5,233 bases of DNA from Clostridiales bacterium UBA1246. GTDB taxonomy: Bacteria; Bacillota; Clostridia; Oscillospirales; Oscillospiraceae. The notes below the pieces were generated by a model that made no database searches, was not told the DNA's origin, and worked only from the letters and a program-made list of their open reading frames with translations. Below are positions 1 through 5,145 of the stretch, one piece after another. Made by a program: the position numbers and the translations under genes. Each line of letters starts with the position of its first letter. Position 1 is the first letter of the stretch. Location: the NCBI GenBank assembly GCA_002308315.1, contig DBWE01000098.1, positions 1 through 5,233 of the forward strand, given 5' to 3'.

Positions 1-50
1 AGCACCTCTTCCTCGTTATAGCAGGGAACGACTATCCATAAAGTAAGCAA
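1..50 (-). CDS. Family 2 glycosyltransferase, N-terminal fragment (gene runs off the left edge)
   Basis: Reading the minus strand from 50 gives TTG CTT ACT TTA TGG ATA GTC GTT CCC TGC TAT AAC GAG GAA GAG GTG, i.e. (M)LTLWIVVPCYNEEEV. The hydrophobic beta strand followed by VPCYNEEE is the hallmark nucleotide-sugar-binding start of GT2 (GT-A fold) enzymes, particularly the dolichol-phosphate mannosyltransferase/GtrB-like group that loads sugars onto polyprenyl phosphate at the membrane. A TGA stop lies in frame just upstream (59-57), so the start must be the TTG at 50-48 or the non-standard ATA at 56-54; TTG is preferred. A G-rich stretch (GGGCGGTG on the minus strand) ends about 8 nt upstream. 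A sigma-70 promoter candidate sits at 118-146 in the right orientation. Only 16 residues are visible, so the substrate cannot be assigned; the GT2 call itself is fairly secure. Confidence 0.75.
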   Translation of the reverse strand, partial: MLTLWIVVPCYNEEEV

Positions 51-117
51 TGTTATTCACCGCCCTTCACCCGTATTATCCGCGGCGCGGGCCGGGATAT
101 CCGCATCCCGCACCGAG

Positions 118-146
118 AGTATATCATCCGGCGCGGGGAAAGACAA
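118..146 (-). promoter_or_regulatory. Sigma-70 type promoter for the glycosyltransferase
   Basis: On the minus strand TTGTCT (146-141) is followed by a 17-bp spacer and TATACT (123-118), matching 4/6 and 5/6 positions of the consensus boxes. Transcription would start near 111, giving a leader of about 60 nt before the TTG start at 50. It is the best promoter match in the divergent intergenic region 51-261. The rest of that region is GC-rich and shows no recognised RNA or repeat. Confidence 0.6.
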
Positions 147-226
147 TATGGTTTCCGGCAGCCCGGACGGGGCTCCTCACCGGGGAATGTGCGCCGGAGG
201 CTCGGAAATGTTTGCAAATTTACATC

Positions 227-255
227 TTGATTAAGCGGGGAAAGCATGATAAAGT
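227..255 (+). promoter_or_regulatory. Weak promoter candidate directly before the GGDEF gene
   Basis: TTGATT (227-232), a 17-bp spacer and TAAAGT (250-255) match the consensus at 4/6 positions each. Transcription from it would start at or next to the ATG at 262, implying a leaderless or nearly leaderless message. The match is modest. TTTACA at 219-224 is another -35-like hexamer but has no matching -10 box at the usual distance. Confidence 0.25.
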
Positions 256-261
256 AACGCC

Positions 262-1380
262 ATGAAAACGGTATCGGAAATTATCGGAAAGATAGCGAAT
301 GAACTGATATTTTTCTCTTTTGACCGCTCCGACGTTTTGAGAGTCAGACCGCAGGTCAGGGAGAAGAACGTCAGATTTATAAGGATATGGTCGTCCATAC
401 AGATAATATACTGGCTTTTCTGCCTGTGCATGTCGATGCATGACGAAGCGTATATGCGCTGCCGGGCCATATACGAGGTGTCGCTCGCCCTGTGCGCCGC
501 GGCGTTGATCCTGTCGGCTCTGCCCGCCTCAAAGATGAACTGGCACATATGGCCCGCCGCGCTCGCGGCGGAGTTTTCGCTGCTGGGCTCGGGGGTATTC
601 ATCGCGCGTAATCTGGCGCCGAAAACGATCATGATATTTGCCTCGGTGCTGCTCGCTCCGATAATGTATATCAACAGCACCGTACAGACCGCGGTCATTC
701 TTCTGGCGGATATTCTGCTGTTTCTGCTGGTCGGCAGGCGCGGTATGGATCAGGATACATACGGATGGACTCTTTCCAATATGATCATTTTTTCCAGCAT
801 CGGAGCCCTGGTCGGCCATTTTATCAATAAGGACAGGTTCGAACGCTGCATTTTCGCGGAGTCGGCCGTGCGGTATGCCGAGTCCAGCGCCGAGCTGGCC
901 GAGCTGCAGACCAGGTACGCCTATTACGATCATATGACGGAGCTGCGCAACAGGCGCTCTTATGCCGAGAAGCTCGACGAGCTGGCGAAGGACCTGCCTC
1001 CGGACTGCTGCGTGATCATGGCGGACGTCAACGGCCTGAAGGTGACGAACGATACCTTCGGCCATGAAGCGGGCGACGAGCTGATCATAGGCTCGGCGGA
1101 ATGCCTGAGGCAGAGCTTTATAGACAACGATCAGATCTACCGTATCGGCGGAGACGAATTCTGCGTCATCGTGAACGGCTCCGAAAAGCAGGTCACGGAG
1201 TGCCTGAAGCAAATGGAGGAGATCGGCAGCCGGTGGAAGGGCGAGTACGTTGACGGCGTCTCGTTATCCTACGGCTTCGCATCAGCCGAAGAGTTTGACG
1301 ATATCGACCGGATGCTGAAGACGGCGGACAAGAGGATGTACGCGTTCAAAAACAATTATTATATGAAACGGCAGAAATAG
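262..1380 (+). CDS. Membrane-anchored diguanylate cyclase (GGDEF domain)
   Basis: This 372-residue protein is predicted to condense two GTP into cyclic di-GMP on the cytoplasmic side of the membrane. After a 40-residue N-terminal part come about six hydrophobic segments (roughly 42-60, 69-88, 95-115, 120-137, 141-158, 171-188), a helical linker (190-216) and the GGDEF domain (about 214-368). Visible signatures are DHMTELRNRR (223-232), the metal-binding D255 in DVNGLKVTND, FGHEAGDEL (266-274) and the exact GGDEF motif (296-300), so the enzyme should be active. The position of the allosteric RxxD I-site holds IDND, so canonical product inhibition is probably absent. No known sensor domain is recognised in the membrane part. 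The ATG at 262 is the only reasonable start because a TAA lies in frame at 250-252, but no good ribosome binding site is at normal spacing: GGGGAAAG (237-244) is 17 nt away. The gene stands alone, divergent from the glycosyltransferase, and is followed by a strong hairpin. Confidence 0.93.
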   Translation: MKTVSEIIGKIANELIFFSFDRSDVLRVRPQVREKNVRFIRIWSSIQIIYWLFCLCMSMHDEAYMRCRAIYEVSLALCAAALILSALPASKMNWHIWPAALAAEFSLLGSGVFIARNLAPKTIMIFASVLLAPIMYINSTVQTAVILLADILLFLLVGRRGMDQDTYGWTLSNMIIFSSIGALVGHFINKDRFERCIFAESAVRYAESSAELAELQTRYAYYDHMTELRNRRSYAEKLDELAKDLPPDCCVIMADVNGLKVTNDTFGHEAGDELIIGSAECLRQSFIDNDQIYRIGGDEFCVIVNGSEKQVTECLKQMEEIGSRWKGEYVDGVSLSYGFASAEEFDDIDRMLKTADKRMYAFKNNYYMKRQK

Positions 1381-1397
1381 ACATTTGCGGAAGTCCT

Positions 1398-1431
1398 TTC
1401 GCCGGCAAAGTCGAAGGACTTTGCCGGCGAA
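1398..1431 (+). terminator. Perfect 15-bp hairpin after the GGDEF gene, probable terminator without U-tract
   Basis: TTCGCCGGCAAAGTC (1398-1412) and GACTTTGCCGGCGAA (1417-1431) are exact reverse complements around a GAAG tetraloop, starting 17 nt after the stop codon of the cyclase. The stem is GC-rich and should be very stable. It is followed by TTGCATGATC rather than a T run, and no T run follows on the minus strand either, so it may act as a 3'-end stabiliser or a factor-assisted terminator. An alternative, weaker pairing of AAGTCCTT (1391-1398) with AAGGACTT (1414-1421) is mutually exclusive with it. Confidence 0.55.
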
Positions 1432-1508
1432 TTGCATGATCGCCGCAGAGGGGCGGGCGGTCCGGCCGAAATCCAACGAACGCTTGAAAAAATCCAAGTA
1501 CACGTTTA

Positions 1509-1537
1509 TTGACCGCGGGAGACGGAGGTAGTATTCT
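1509..1537 (+). promoter_or_regulatory. Sigma-70 type promoter for the XRE regulator
   Basis: TTGACC (1509-1514, 5/6 consensus), a 17-bp spacer and TATTCT (1532-1537, 4/6 consensus) would start transcription near 1544, right at the ribosome binding site of the regulator gene. This argues that the in-frame TTG at 1509, which would extend the protein by 16 residues, is part of the -35 box and not a start codon. A second, poorer -35-like TTGAAA lies at 1484-1489 but has no good -10 partner. Confidence 0.45.
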
Positions 1538-1543
1538 TATTTC

Positions 1544-1551
1544 GGGGGAGG
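1544..1551 (+). promoter_or_regulatory. Ribosome binding site fixing the XRE start at 1557
   Basis: GGGGGAGG ends 5 nt before the ATG at 1557. It is the only strong Shine-Dalgarno match in this leader, and it selects the ATG over the upstream in-frame TTG at 1509. Confidence 0.7.
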
Positions 1552-1556
1552 AAGCC

Positions 1557-2837
1557 ATGGAGCTTGGGAACAATATAAGACGCCTGCGCAAGCAGGCCGG
1601 CATCACCCAGGATGAGCTTGCGGAGCTTCTGCACGTTACCGGCCAGGCGGTCAGCAGATGGGAGCGCGGGGACGGCTTTCCCGAAATAACGCTGCTCCCG
1701 GCGCTTGCCGAGCGCTTTGACGTTACGGTCGACGAGCTTCTGCGCTCGGAACGGCTCACCGAGGAAGAGCTGCGCGGGCTTTCGGAACGGACGGACGCGC
1801 TGGAGCGCGAGGGCAGGACGGAGCAGGCGCTGGCGCTTTTGAGAAAAACGGTCCTTCGCTATCCCCGGGACGAGCAGCTGGGAATGCTGCTTGCCTCCAG
1901 GGAGCTGCTCGAGGCGCGCAGGAGCCGCGGCAATGCCGGCAGGCGCAGCGCTGCCCTCATGGCGGCGGAGCAGGAGCTGGAAAAGCTGTCCCGCAGCGGC
2001 AGCGACGCCGTGCGATGCATGGCGGAAAACATGCTCACCGAGGTCTATTACGGCCTGGGCGACAGGGCAAAGCTCCTTGCGCTTTTGAATAAGCCGAAGC
2101 CGGACCACATGGCTTACCTCATTTCCTGCGCCGACGGGAAGGATTTTCTGTACCTCGTTCAAAGGGCGATAAACGACTGCCTCATAGAGCTGTCGGATCT
2201 GGTGCAGACCCTTGCCCGGCGCGATGAGGAAAAGACGGAAGCTCTGCTGTGCGCCGCGGAGGGCGCGGCGCGGGAGACCTGGCCGGACGATGAGGAAAAA
2301 TACGATATGCTGCGTCGGCTCGACGGGATGCTTGCCCTCGCTTCGGGAGACGGACACATTTCGCAGCTCAGCTGGATAAGACAGCGCTGCGCCGTCCGGA
2401 TGCTCGAAACCGCGGCGCGCCTCAAAGACGCCGATAAGGCCGCCGAAACGCTCAGCGGGATGTTCGCCCACGTTCTTACCGAGGAAAACGCGGCGGCGGA
2501 GCTTGCCGGGGCCGGCGCGGCCGAACGCTTTGCCCGGGCCCGCGCCCGGGCGGAGAAGGACGGCGAAGCCGAGCCCGCCGCCGCCGCGCTCAAAACAATG
2601 GACGAGCGGGAAAGGGAAGTGCTTGCCGAGCCGGTATCGAATTCTCCGATGCTGAGTTTTTTGAATCAGATCAGTCTTACCTGGCTTCGCCGCGGCGACA
2701 TGATCGCGGAGCACATCGGAGAGCTGAAATCGCTGCTGAGCGGGCCGAAGATGGATTTCATGCGCGAAAGGGCCGAGCTGCGCGCCGCTCTGAAGCGGCT
2801 CGATAAGCTGCTCGAAACCGTCGGGGGAAAAGGATAA
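1557..2837 (+). CDS. XRE-family transcriptional regulator with long helical C-terminal region
   Basis: This 426-residue cytoplasmic protein begins with a Cro/C1-type helix-turn-helix (about residues 3-63). LGNNIRRLRKQAGITQDELA leads into the recognition helix VTGQAVSRWERGDGFPE, then LLPALAERFDVTVDELL, the standard end of this domain. The domain binds operator DNA. Residues 68-426 are almost entirely alpha-helical. A TPR-like piece (about 70-112, with RTEQALALLRKTVLRYPRDE) fits the pattern of clostridial XRE regulators whose C-terminal repeats bind a peptide, protein or other ligand. The remainder, including an Ala/Glu/Arg-rich stretch (312-350), matches no family I can name. At over 400 residues it is much longer than simple XRE repressors. 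The start is set by GGGGGAGG five bases before ATG. The gene is 86 bp upstream of the nfeD-floA operon, in the same direction and with no clear terminator between, so it may regulate or be co-transcribed with that operon. That link is inference. Confidence 0.88.
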   Translation: MELGNNIRRLRKQAGITQDELAELLHVTGQAVSRWERGDGFPEITLLPALAERFDVTVDELLRSERLTEEELRGLSERTDALEREGRTEQALALLRKTVLRYPRDEQLGMLLASRELLEARRSRGNAGRRSAALMAAEQELEKLSRSGSDAVRCMAENMLTEVYYGLGDRAKLLALLNKPKPDHMAYLISCADGKDFLYLVQRAINDCLIELSDLVQTLARRDEEKTEALLCAAEGAARETWPDDEEKYDMLRRLDGMLALASGDGHISQLSWIRQRCAVRMLETAARLKDADKAAETLSGMFAHVLTEENAAAELAGAGAAERFARARARAEKDGEAEPAAAALKTMDEREREVLAEPVSNSPMLSFLNQISLTWLRRGDMIAEHIGELKSLLSGPKMDFMRERAELRAALKRLDKLLETVGGKG

Positions 2838-2885
2838 GATCAAAACAGCATATATCGTTCGATAAAGCCTGTTCCGGCGGCGGAG

Positions 2886-2895
2886 TCCGGCCGGA
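2886..2895. repeat. Short perfect palindrome TCCGGCCGGA in the XRE-nfeD gap
   Basis: TCCGGCCGGA is a 10-bp dyad in the 86-bp gap between the regulator and nfeD. A helix-turn-helix dimer could use such a site. In GC-rich DNA it can also arise by chance, and a similar CCGGC-rich sequence occurs just upstream (2874-2884). It has no T run after it, so it is not a convincing terminator. A function as operator is speculative. Confidence 0.2.
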
Positions 2896-2908
2896 GCGCA
2901 GCGTAAAC

Positions 2909-2918
2909 GGGGAGGTGA
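2909..2918 (+). promoter_or_regulatory. Ribosome binding site fixing the nfeD start at 2924
   Basis: GGGGAGGTGA contains a near-perfect Shine-Dalgarno core (GGAGG, 2911-2915) 8 nt before the ATG at 2924. The in-frame GTG at 2915 lies inside this ribosome binding site and is therefore not the start. Confidence 0.75.
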
Positions 2919-2923
2919 GAGAT

Positions 2924-3427
2924 ATGTTTGCGGAAATTATAAGCAATATGACGGTGATATCCATAATAATATTCGCCGCGGGGATCATAATGGTCGGCGT
3001 GGAGGTGTTCAGACCGGGCTTCGGCGCGGCCGGGATATCGGGAATAATCCTTTTGGCGGCCGGCATTTTCATCACGGCGAAAAATCTGACCCAGGGCCTG
3101 CTTCTGCTTGCGGCGGCGGCCGTTATCGTGCTGATACTGTTCATCATAGCCGTAACGGTCATGTCGGGAGGCAGGCTGCCGAAAAGGAGCGTGCTCAAAG
3201 AAGAGACCGATTCCGACTCGGGCTACGTCGCCGTCAGGGACAGCAGCGATCTCATGGGCCGCTGCGGACGCGCCGTGACCATGCTGAGACCCGCGGGCAT
3301 GGCGGATATCGGCGGACAGCGGGTGGACGTGGTCTCCCGGGGCGATTTTATCGAGCAGGGAGCCGAGGTAGAGGTAGTGGAGATATCCGGCAGCAGGATA
3401 GTGGTAAAGAATAAGGAGGATGAATAA
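2924..3427 (+). CDS. Short NfeD family membrane protein (flotillin partner, no protease domain)
   Basis: This 167-residue protein has three transmembrane segments (about 8-28, 33-52, 57-79), with EVFRPGFG at 27-34 in the first loop, typical of NfeD. A linker with acidic residues (about 85-108) leads to a C-terminal OB-fold domain (about 109-163). That domain carries the family pattern of a G-x-x-G start ([16 protein letters not shown]), [18 protein letters not shown] and a final [14 protein letters not shown]. Long NfeD proteins carry an N-terminal ClpP-type serine protease; it is absent here, so this is the truncated form, comparable in architecture to YuaF of Bacillus. Family knowledge places these proteins in the membrane next to flotillins, where they help organise membrane microdomains. 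The floA gene follows at once, with its ribosome binding site inside the nfeD end. ATG 2924 is preferred over GTG 2915. Confidence 0.88.
   Translation: MFAEIISNMTVISIIIFAAGIIMVGVEVFRPGFGAAGISGIILLAAGIFITAKNLTQGLLLLAAAAVIVLILFIIAVTVMSGGRLPKRSVLKEETDSDSGYVAVRDSSDLMGRCGRAVTMLRPAGMADIGGQRVDVVSRGDFIEQGAEVEVVEISGSRIVVKNKEDE
3413..3419 (+). promoter_or_regulatory. Ribosome binding site fixing the floA start at 3429
   Basis: AAGGAGG, a perfect Shine-Dalgarno sequence, lies inside the last codons of nfeD. It directly abuts the ATG at 3420 (no spacer), but is 9 nt from the in-frame ATG at 3429, so the latter is the likely initiation site. The protein then begins MPFNLGPL. Confidence 0.7.
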
Positions 3428-3428
3428 T

Positions 3429-4397
3429 ATGCCGTTCAATCTGGGACCGCTGATCATCATAGCGATAGTGGTGATCGTACTGATAATATTTTTCCGTTTC
3501 ATACCCGTGGCGCTGTGGATAAGCGCCCTGGCGGCGAACGTGAAGGTTGGCGTCTGGACGCTGGTGGGCATGCGCCTGCGCCGCGTCGTGCCCAGCAGGA
3601 TAGTCAATCCCATGATAAAGGCTCAGAAGGCCGGGCTGGAGCTGTCCATAAACAAGCTCGAGGCGCATTATCTTGCCGGCGGCAACGTGGACAGAGTGGT
3701 CAATTCCCTGGTCGCCGCGCACCGCGCGGGCATACCTCTTGAATTCGAGAGGGCCGCCGCGATAGACCTGGCCGGCCGCGACGTGCTCGAGGCCGTGCAG
3801 ATGAGCGTAAATCCCAAGGTCATAGAGACGCCCATAATCGCGGCCGTGGCAAAGGACGGAATAGAGGTCAGGGCAAAGGCCAAGGTGACCGTGCGCGCCA
3901 ATATCGACAGGCTCGTGGGCGGCGCGGGCGAGCAGACCGTCATCGCCAGGGTAGGCGAGGGCGTTGTCACCACCATAGGCAGCGCGGAGACCCACGAGGA
4001 AGTCCTGGAGAACCCCGACAAGATATCACAGACGGTGCTGAACAAGGGCCTTGAGGCCGGGACCGCCTTTGAGATACTTTCGATAGACATCGCCGACGTG
4101 GACGTGGGCCGCAACATAGGCGCGCAGCTGCAGACCGATCAGGCGGAGGCCGATAAGAAGATAGCCCAGGCCAAGGCCGAGGAGCGCCGCGCGATGGCCA
4201 TTGCCAACGAGCAGGAAATGAAGGCGAGGACCCAGGAGATGCGCGCGAAGGTCGTCGAGGCCGAGGCGGAGGTGCCCATGGCCATGGCCGCGGCCCTGCG
4301 CGAGGGCAAGCTGGGCGTGATGGACTACTACAACATGCAGAACGTCATATCCGATACGAGGATGCGCGACTCCATAGCCGGTGACGAGAAAAAATGA
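3429..4397 (+). CDS. floA: Flotillin-like protein FloA
   Basis: This 322-residue scaffold protein of functional membrane microdomains is close in length to the Bacillus FloA (about 331). A single hydrophobic N-terminal segment (about 7-33) acts as membrane anchor or re-entrant hairpin. It is followed by [17 protein letters not shown], the PHB/SPFH-like region with [15 protein letters not shown] (83-97), [20 protein letters not shown] (111-130), [14 protein letters not shown] (155-168) and [19 protein letters not shown] (214-232), and the C-terminal EA-rich coiled coil (about 238-285, [20 protein letters not shown]). These stretches closely resemble Bacillus FloA. The protein oligomerises through the coiled coil and gathers membrane protein complexes. 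It lies one base after nfeD (from ATG 3429; ATG 3420 would overlap nfeD), and its stop overlaps the start of the next small gene. No disruption is seen. Confidence 0.97.
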   Translation: MPFNLGPLIIIAIVVIVLIIFFRFIPVALWISALAANVKVGVWTLVGMRLRRVVPSRIVNPMIKAQKAGLELSINKLEAHYLAGGNVDRVVNSLVAAHRAGIPLEFERAAAIDLAGRDVLEAVQMSVNPKVIETPIIAAVAKDGIEVRAKAKVTVRANIDRLVGGAGEQTVIARVGEGVVTTIGSAETHEEVLENPDKISQTVLNKGLEAGTAFEILSIDIADVDVGRNIGAQLQTDQAEADKKIAQAKAEERRAMAIANEQEMKARTQEMRAKVVEAEAEVPMAMAAALREGKLGVMDYYNMQNVISDTRMRDSIAGDEKK

Positions 4398-4549
4398 AAG
4401 AGGACGATATAAAAAAACGCGGGGCGGACGGTAACGAAGCCGACCGGCCCCGGGATGAAAAGCCGACGGGACCCGACCTGAAAAGCGCGGTGATCATGTC
4501 GGAGCTGCTCGCGCCGCCGCTGGCAAAGCGCAGGGGCAGAAGGATATGA
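4394..4549 (+). CDS. Small basic protein of unknown function, translationally coupled to floA
   Basis: This 51-residue frame starts at an ATG that shares ATGA with the floA stop codon (4394-4397), a classic arrangement for translational coupling; there is no independent ribosome binding site. The first half is charged and probably disordered ([20 protein letters not shown]). The second half has a short amphipathic helix and a basic end: [20 protein letters not shown] followed by GRRI. There is no signal peptide or membrane segment. I do not recognise a named family. The pattern of a hydrophobic helix, a Pro-Pro and an Arg/Lys tail looks like a docking peptide, possibly for FloA, NfeD or the membrane surface; that is inference. 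Support for coding comes from the overlap, its position within a tight operon with the next gene starting 24 bp later, and GC-rich third positions in many codons of its second half. Confidence 0.7.
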   Translation: MKEDDIKKRGADGNEADRPRDEKPTGPDLKSAVIMSELLAPPLAKRRGRRI

Positions 4550-4563
4550 CGCCGGAGAGGAAC

Positions 4564-4570
4564 GGAGGGG
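4564..4570 (+). promoter_or_regulatory. Ribosome binding site for the 122-residue membrane protein
   Basis: GGAGGGG ends 3 nt before ATG 4574, with the GGAGG core 5 nt away. This supports both that the frame is translated and that it starts at this ATG. Confidence 0.65.
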
Positions 4571-4573
4571 AAA

Positions 4574-4942
4574 ATGGCCCGTAAGGAAGTTTTTACGCCG
4601 ATCTGGAATTTCGACGGCGACGGGGAAAAAGCCGAAAAAAAGAAGGCCGAAAAAGAACGGGATGACGCTCCCGCACGTTCAGGGAGCTCAAAAACGGAGG
4701 GCCTTGACTTCGGGAGGGGCATCTACACCGATAAGGAAGAGGAGAGACTTAAAAGCTTCCGGGTGAGCGCAAGGCCCGGAGAAGAGAAAAAGCCGACGCC
4801 GCGAAAAACAAAGCTGATAATTGCTCTTGTTATTATTTTGGCGCTCGCCTTCATCGTGCTGTTCCTGATCCTCAGCGTAAAATGGCGGAGAGAAGCGTAC
4901 TCCTCGGCCGGCCGCTTTTCGGGCGTGCCGCTTCTCAGATGA
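4574..4942 (+). CDS. Single-span membrane protein of unknown function, last gene of the flotillin operon
   Basis: This 122-residue protein has a long charged, probably disordered cytoplasmic N-terminal part (1-80), rich in Lys and Glu (GEKAEKKKAEKERDD at 17-31). It contains two less charged patches that could be short motifs: KEVFTPIWNFDG (4-15) and LDFGRGIYTDKEEERLKSF (44-62). A strongly hydrophobic transmembrane helix (81-103) follows a basic PRKTK, and then a 19-residue tail (WRREAYSSAGRFSGVPLLR). By the positive-inside rule the basic side before the helix should be cytoplasmic. No enzyme motif or known domain is recognised. A good ribosome binding site precedes it, and it lies 24 bp after the 51-residue gene, so it is most likely co-transcribed with nfeD-floA. 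The last codons lie near the apparent junction with an insertion remnant (from about 4970), so the natural C-terminus may have been altered. Confidence 0.72.
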   Translation: MARKEVFTPIWNFDGDGEKAEKKKAEKERDDAPARSGSSKTEGLDFGRGIYTDKEEERLKSFRVSARPGEEKKPTPRKTKLIIALVIILALAFIVLFLILSVKWRREAYSSAGRFSGVPLLR

Positions 4943-4969
4943 ACGGCGAGTAAAGAGTCTTTCTGCACA

Positions 4970-5077
4970 GCGGAGGGGTGCGTCTTCCGGTATGTGAATT
5001 TCGTTGTTCAGTGTAAATACCAGTTGACCTTCTCGTTCAACTACGTTACACTGATTCTGCGTTATATTTTGCTTCAC
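4970..5077 (-). pseudogene. Possible transposase N-terminal remnant (IS1182-like), truncated
   Basis: On the minus strand, from GTG 5077 (or TTG 5095), the frame reads MKQNITQNQCNVV, then EREGQLVFTLNNEI and HIPEDAPLR. From memory, N-termini of clostridial IS1182-type transposases carry a similar hydrophobic strand followed by an IPEDAPVR-like motif and then a conserved helix; here that helix is missing. After Arg (4972-4970) the frame continues only as the shadow of the upstream membrane protein gene. Codons here (GTA, TTT, ACA, GAA, CAA) are AT-richer than in the neighbouring genes. The simplest reading is a leftover of the 5' end of an insertion element that lost its remainder by deletion. 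No ribosome binding site is obvious. The assignment rests on a short motif and is tentative. Confidence 0.35.
5009..5053. repeat. Imperfect hairpin CAGTGTAA / TTACACTG
   Basis: CAGTGTAA (5009-5016) and TTACACTG (5046-5053) are exact reverse complements. A second inner pair, GTTGA (5023-5027) and TCAAC (5037-5041), lies within, giving a long interrupted stem. It falls within the AT-rich stretch and partly within the transposase-like frame. It could be chance, or part of an insertion element end. Confidence 0.35.
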
Positions 5078-5094
5078 ACAAAAATTGTAACGCA
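5058..5094. repeat. AT-rich hairpin TGCGTTA / TAACGCA
   Basis: TGCGTTA (5058-5064) and TAACGCA (5088-5094) pair exactly. ATTTTG (5066-5071) and CAAAAAT (5079-5085) continue the stem with one bulged base around a loop of about seven bases. It sits directly between the hairpin at 5009-5053 and the terminator at 5100-5139, so three stem-loops follow each other in about 130 bases. Confidence 0.45.
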
Positions 5095-5099
5095 AACAG

Positions 5100-5145
5100 A
5101 AGCACCAGCCAAGTCCTTTTTGGGATTCGACTGGTGCTTTTGTTA
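5100..5145 (+). terminator. Rho-independent terminator of the flotillin operon
   Basis: AAGCACCAG (5100-5108) pairs perfectly with CTGGTGCTT (5131-5139). The interior can pair further (AGTCC with GGATT, including a G-T wobble) around a T-rich loop. The stem is followed on the plus strand by TTTTGTTATT, the expected U-rich tail. It is the first good terminator after nfeD-floA and the two small genes. On the minus strand it lies 44 nt beyond the rpsT stop, where the following tail (CTGTTTGCG) is poorer, so it may serve both convergent units but favours the plus direction. Confidence 0.7.

Noticed and set aside
50..265. 71-codon plus-strand frame in the divergent intergenic region
   Set aside because: Its composition is Pro/Arg-rich as expected from random GC-rich DNA. 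It overlaps the minus-strand promoter and the start of the cyclase gene and has no ribosome binding site.
529..1212. 227-codon minus-strand frame opposite the cyclase gene
   Set aside because: It lies fully inside the well-supported GGDEF gene and shows no recognisable domain; a GC-driven shadow.
1509..1556. Upstream TTG start for the XRE regulator (16 extra residues)
   Set aside because: The TTG is part of a good -35 box. No ribosome binding site precedes it, while GGGGGAGG stands directly before ATG 1557, where the helix-turn-helix domain begins.
1506..2843. 445-codon open frame on the minus strand
   Set aside because: It is the antisense shadow of the XRE regulator gene. GC-rich codons leave few stops on the opposite strand, its translation is low-complexity Arg/Pro/Ala-rich, and no ribosome binding site or domain supports it.
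2816..2844. Promoter-like TCGAAA, 17 bp, TAAGAT before nfeD
   Set aside because: Only 4/6 matches in each box and located at the end of the XRE coding sequence; too weak to call.
2915..2923. GTG start for NfeD
   Set aside because: It lies within the GGAGGTGA ribosome binding site that serves ATG 2924.
3420..3428. ATG 3420 as floA start, overlapping nfeD by 8 bases
   Set aside because: The Shine-Dalgarno AAGGAGG abuts it without any spacer, whereas ATG 3429 has a normal 9-nt spacing. The difference is only three residues.
3348..3995. 215-codon minus-strand frame across the nfeD end and floA
   Set aside because: Antisense to strongly conserved floA; His/Tyr-rich translation typical of a shadow frame.
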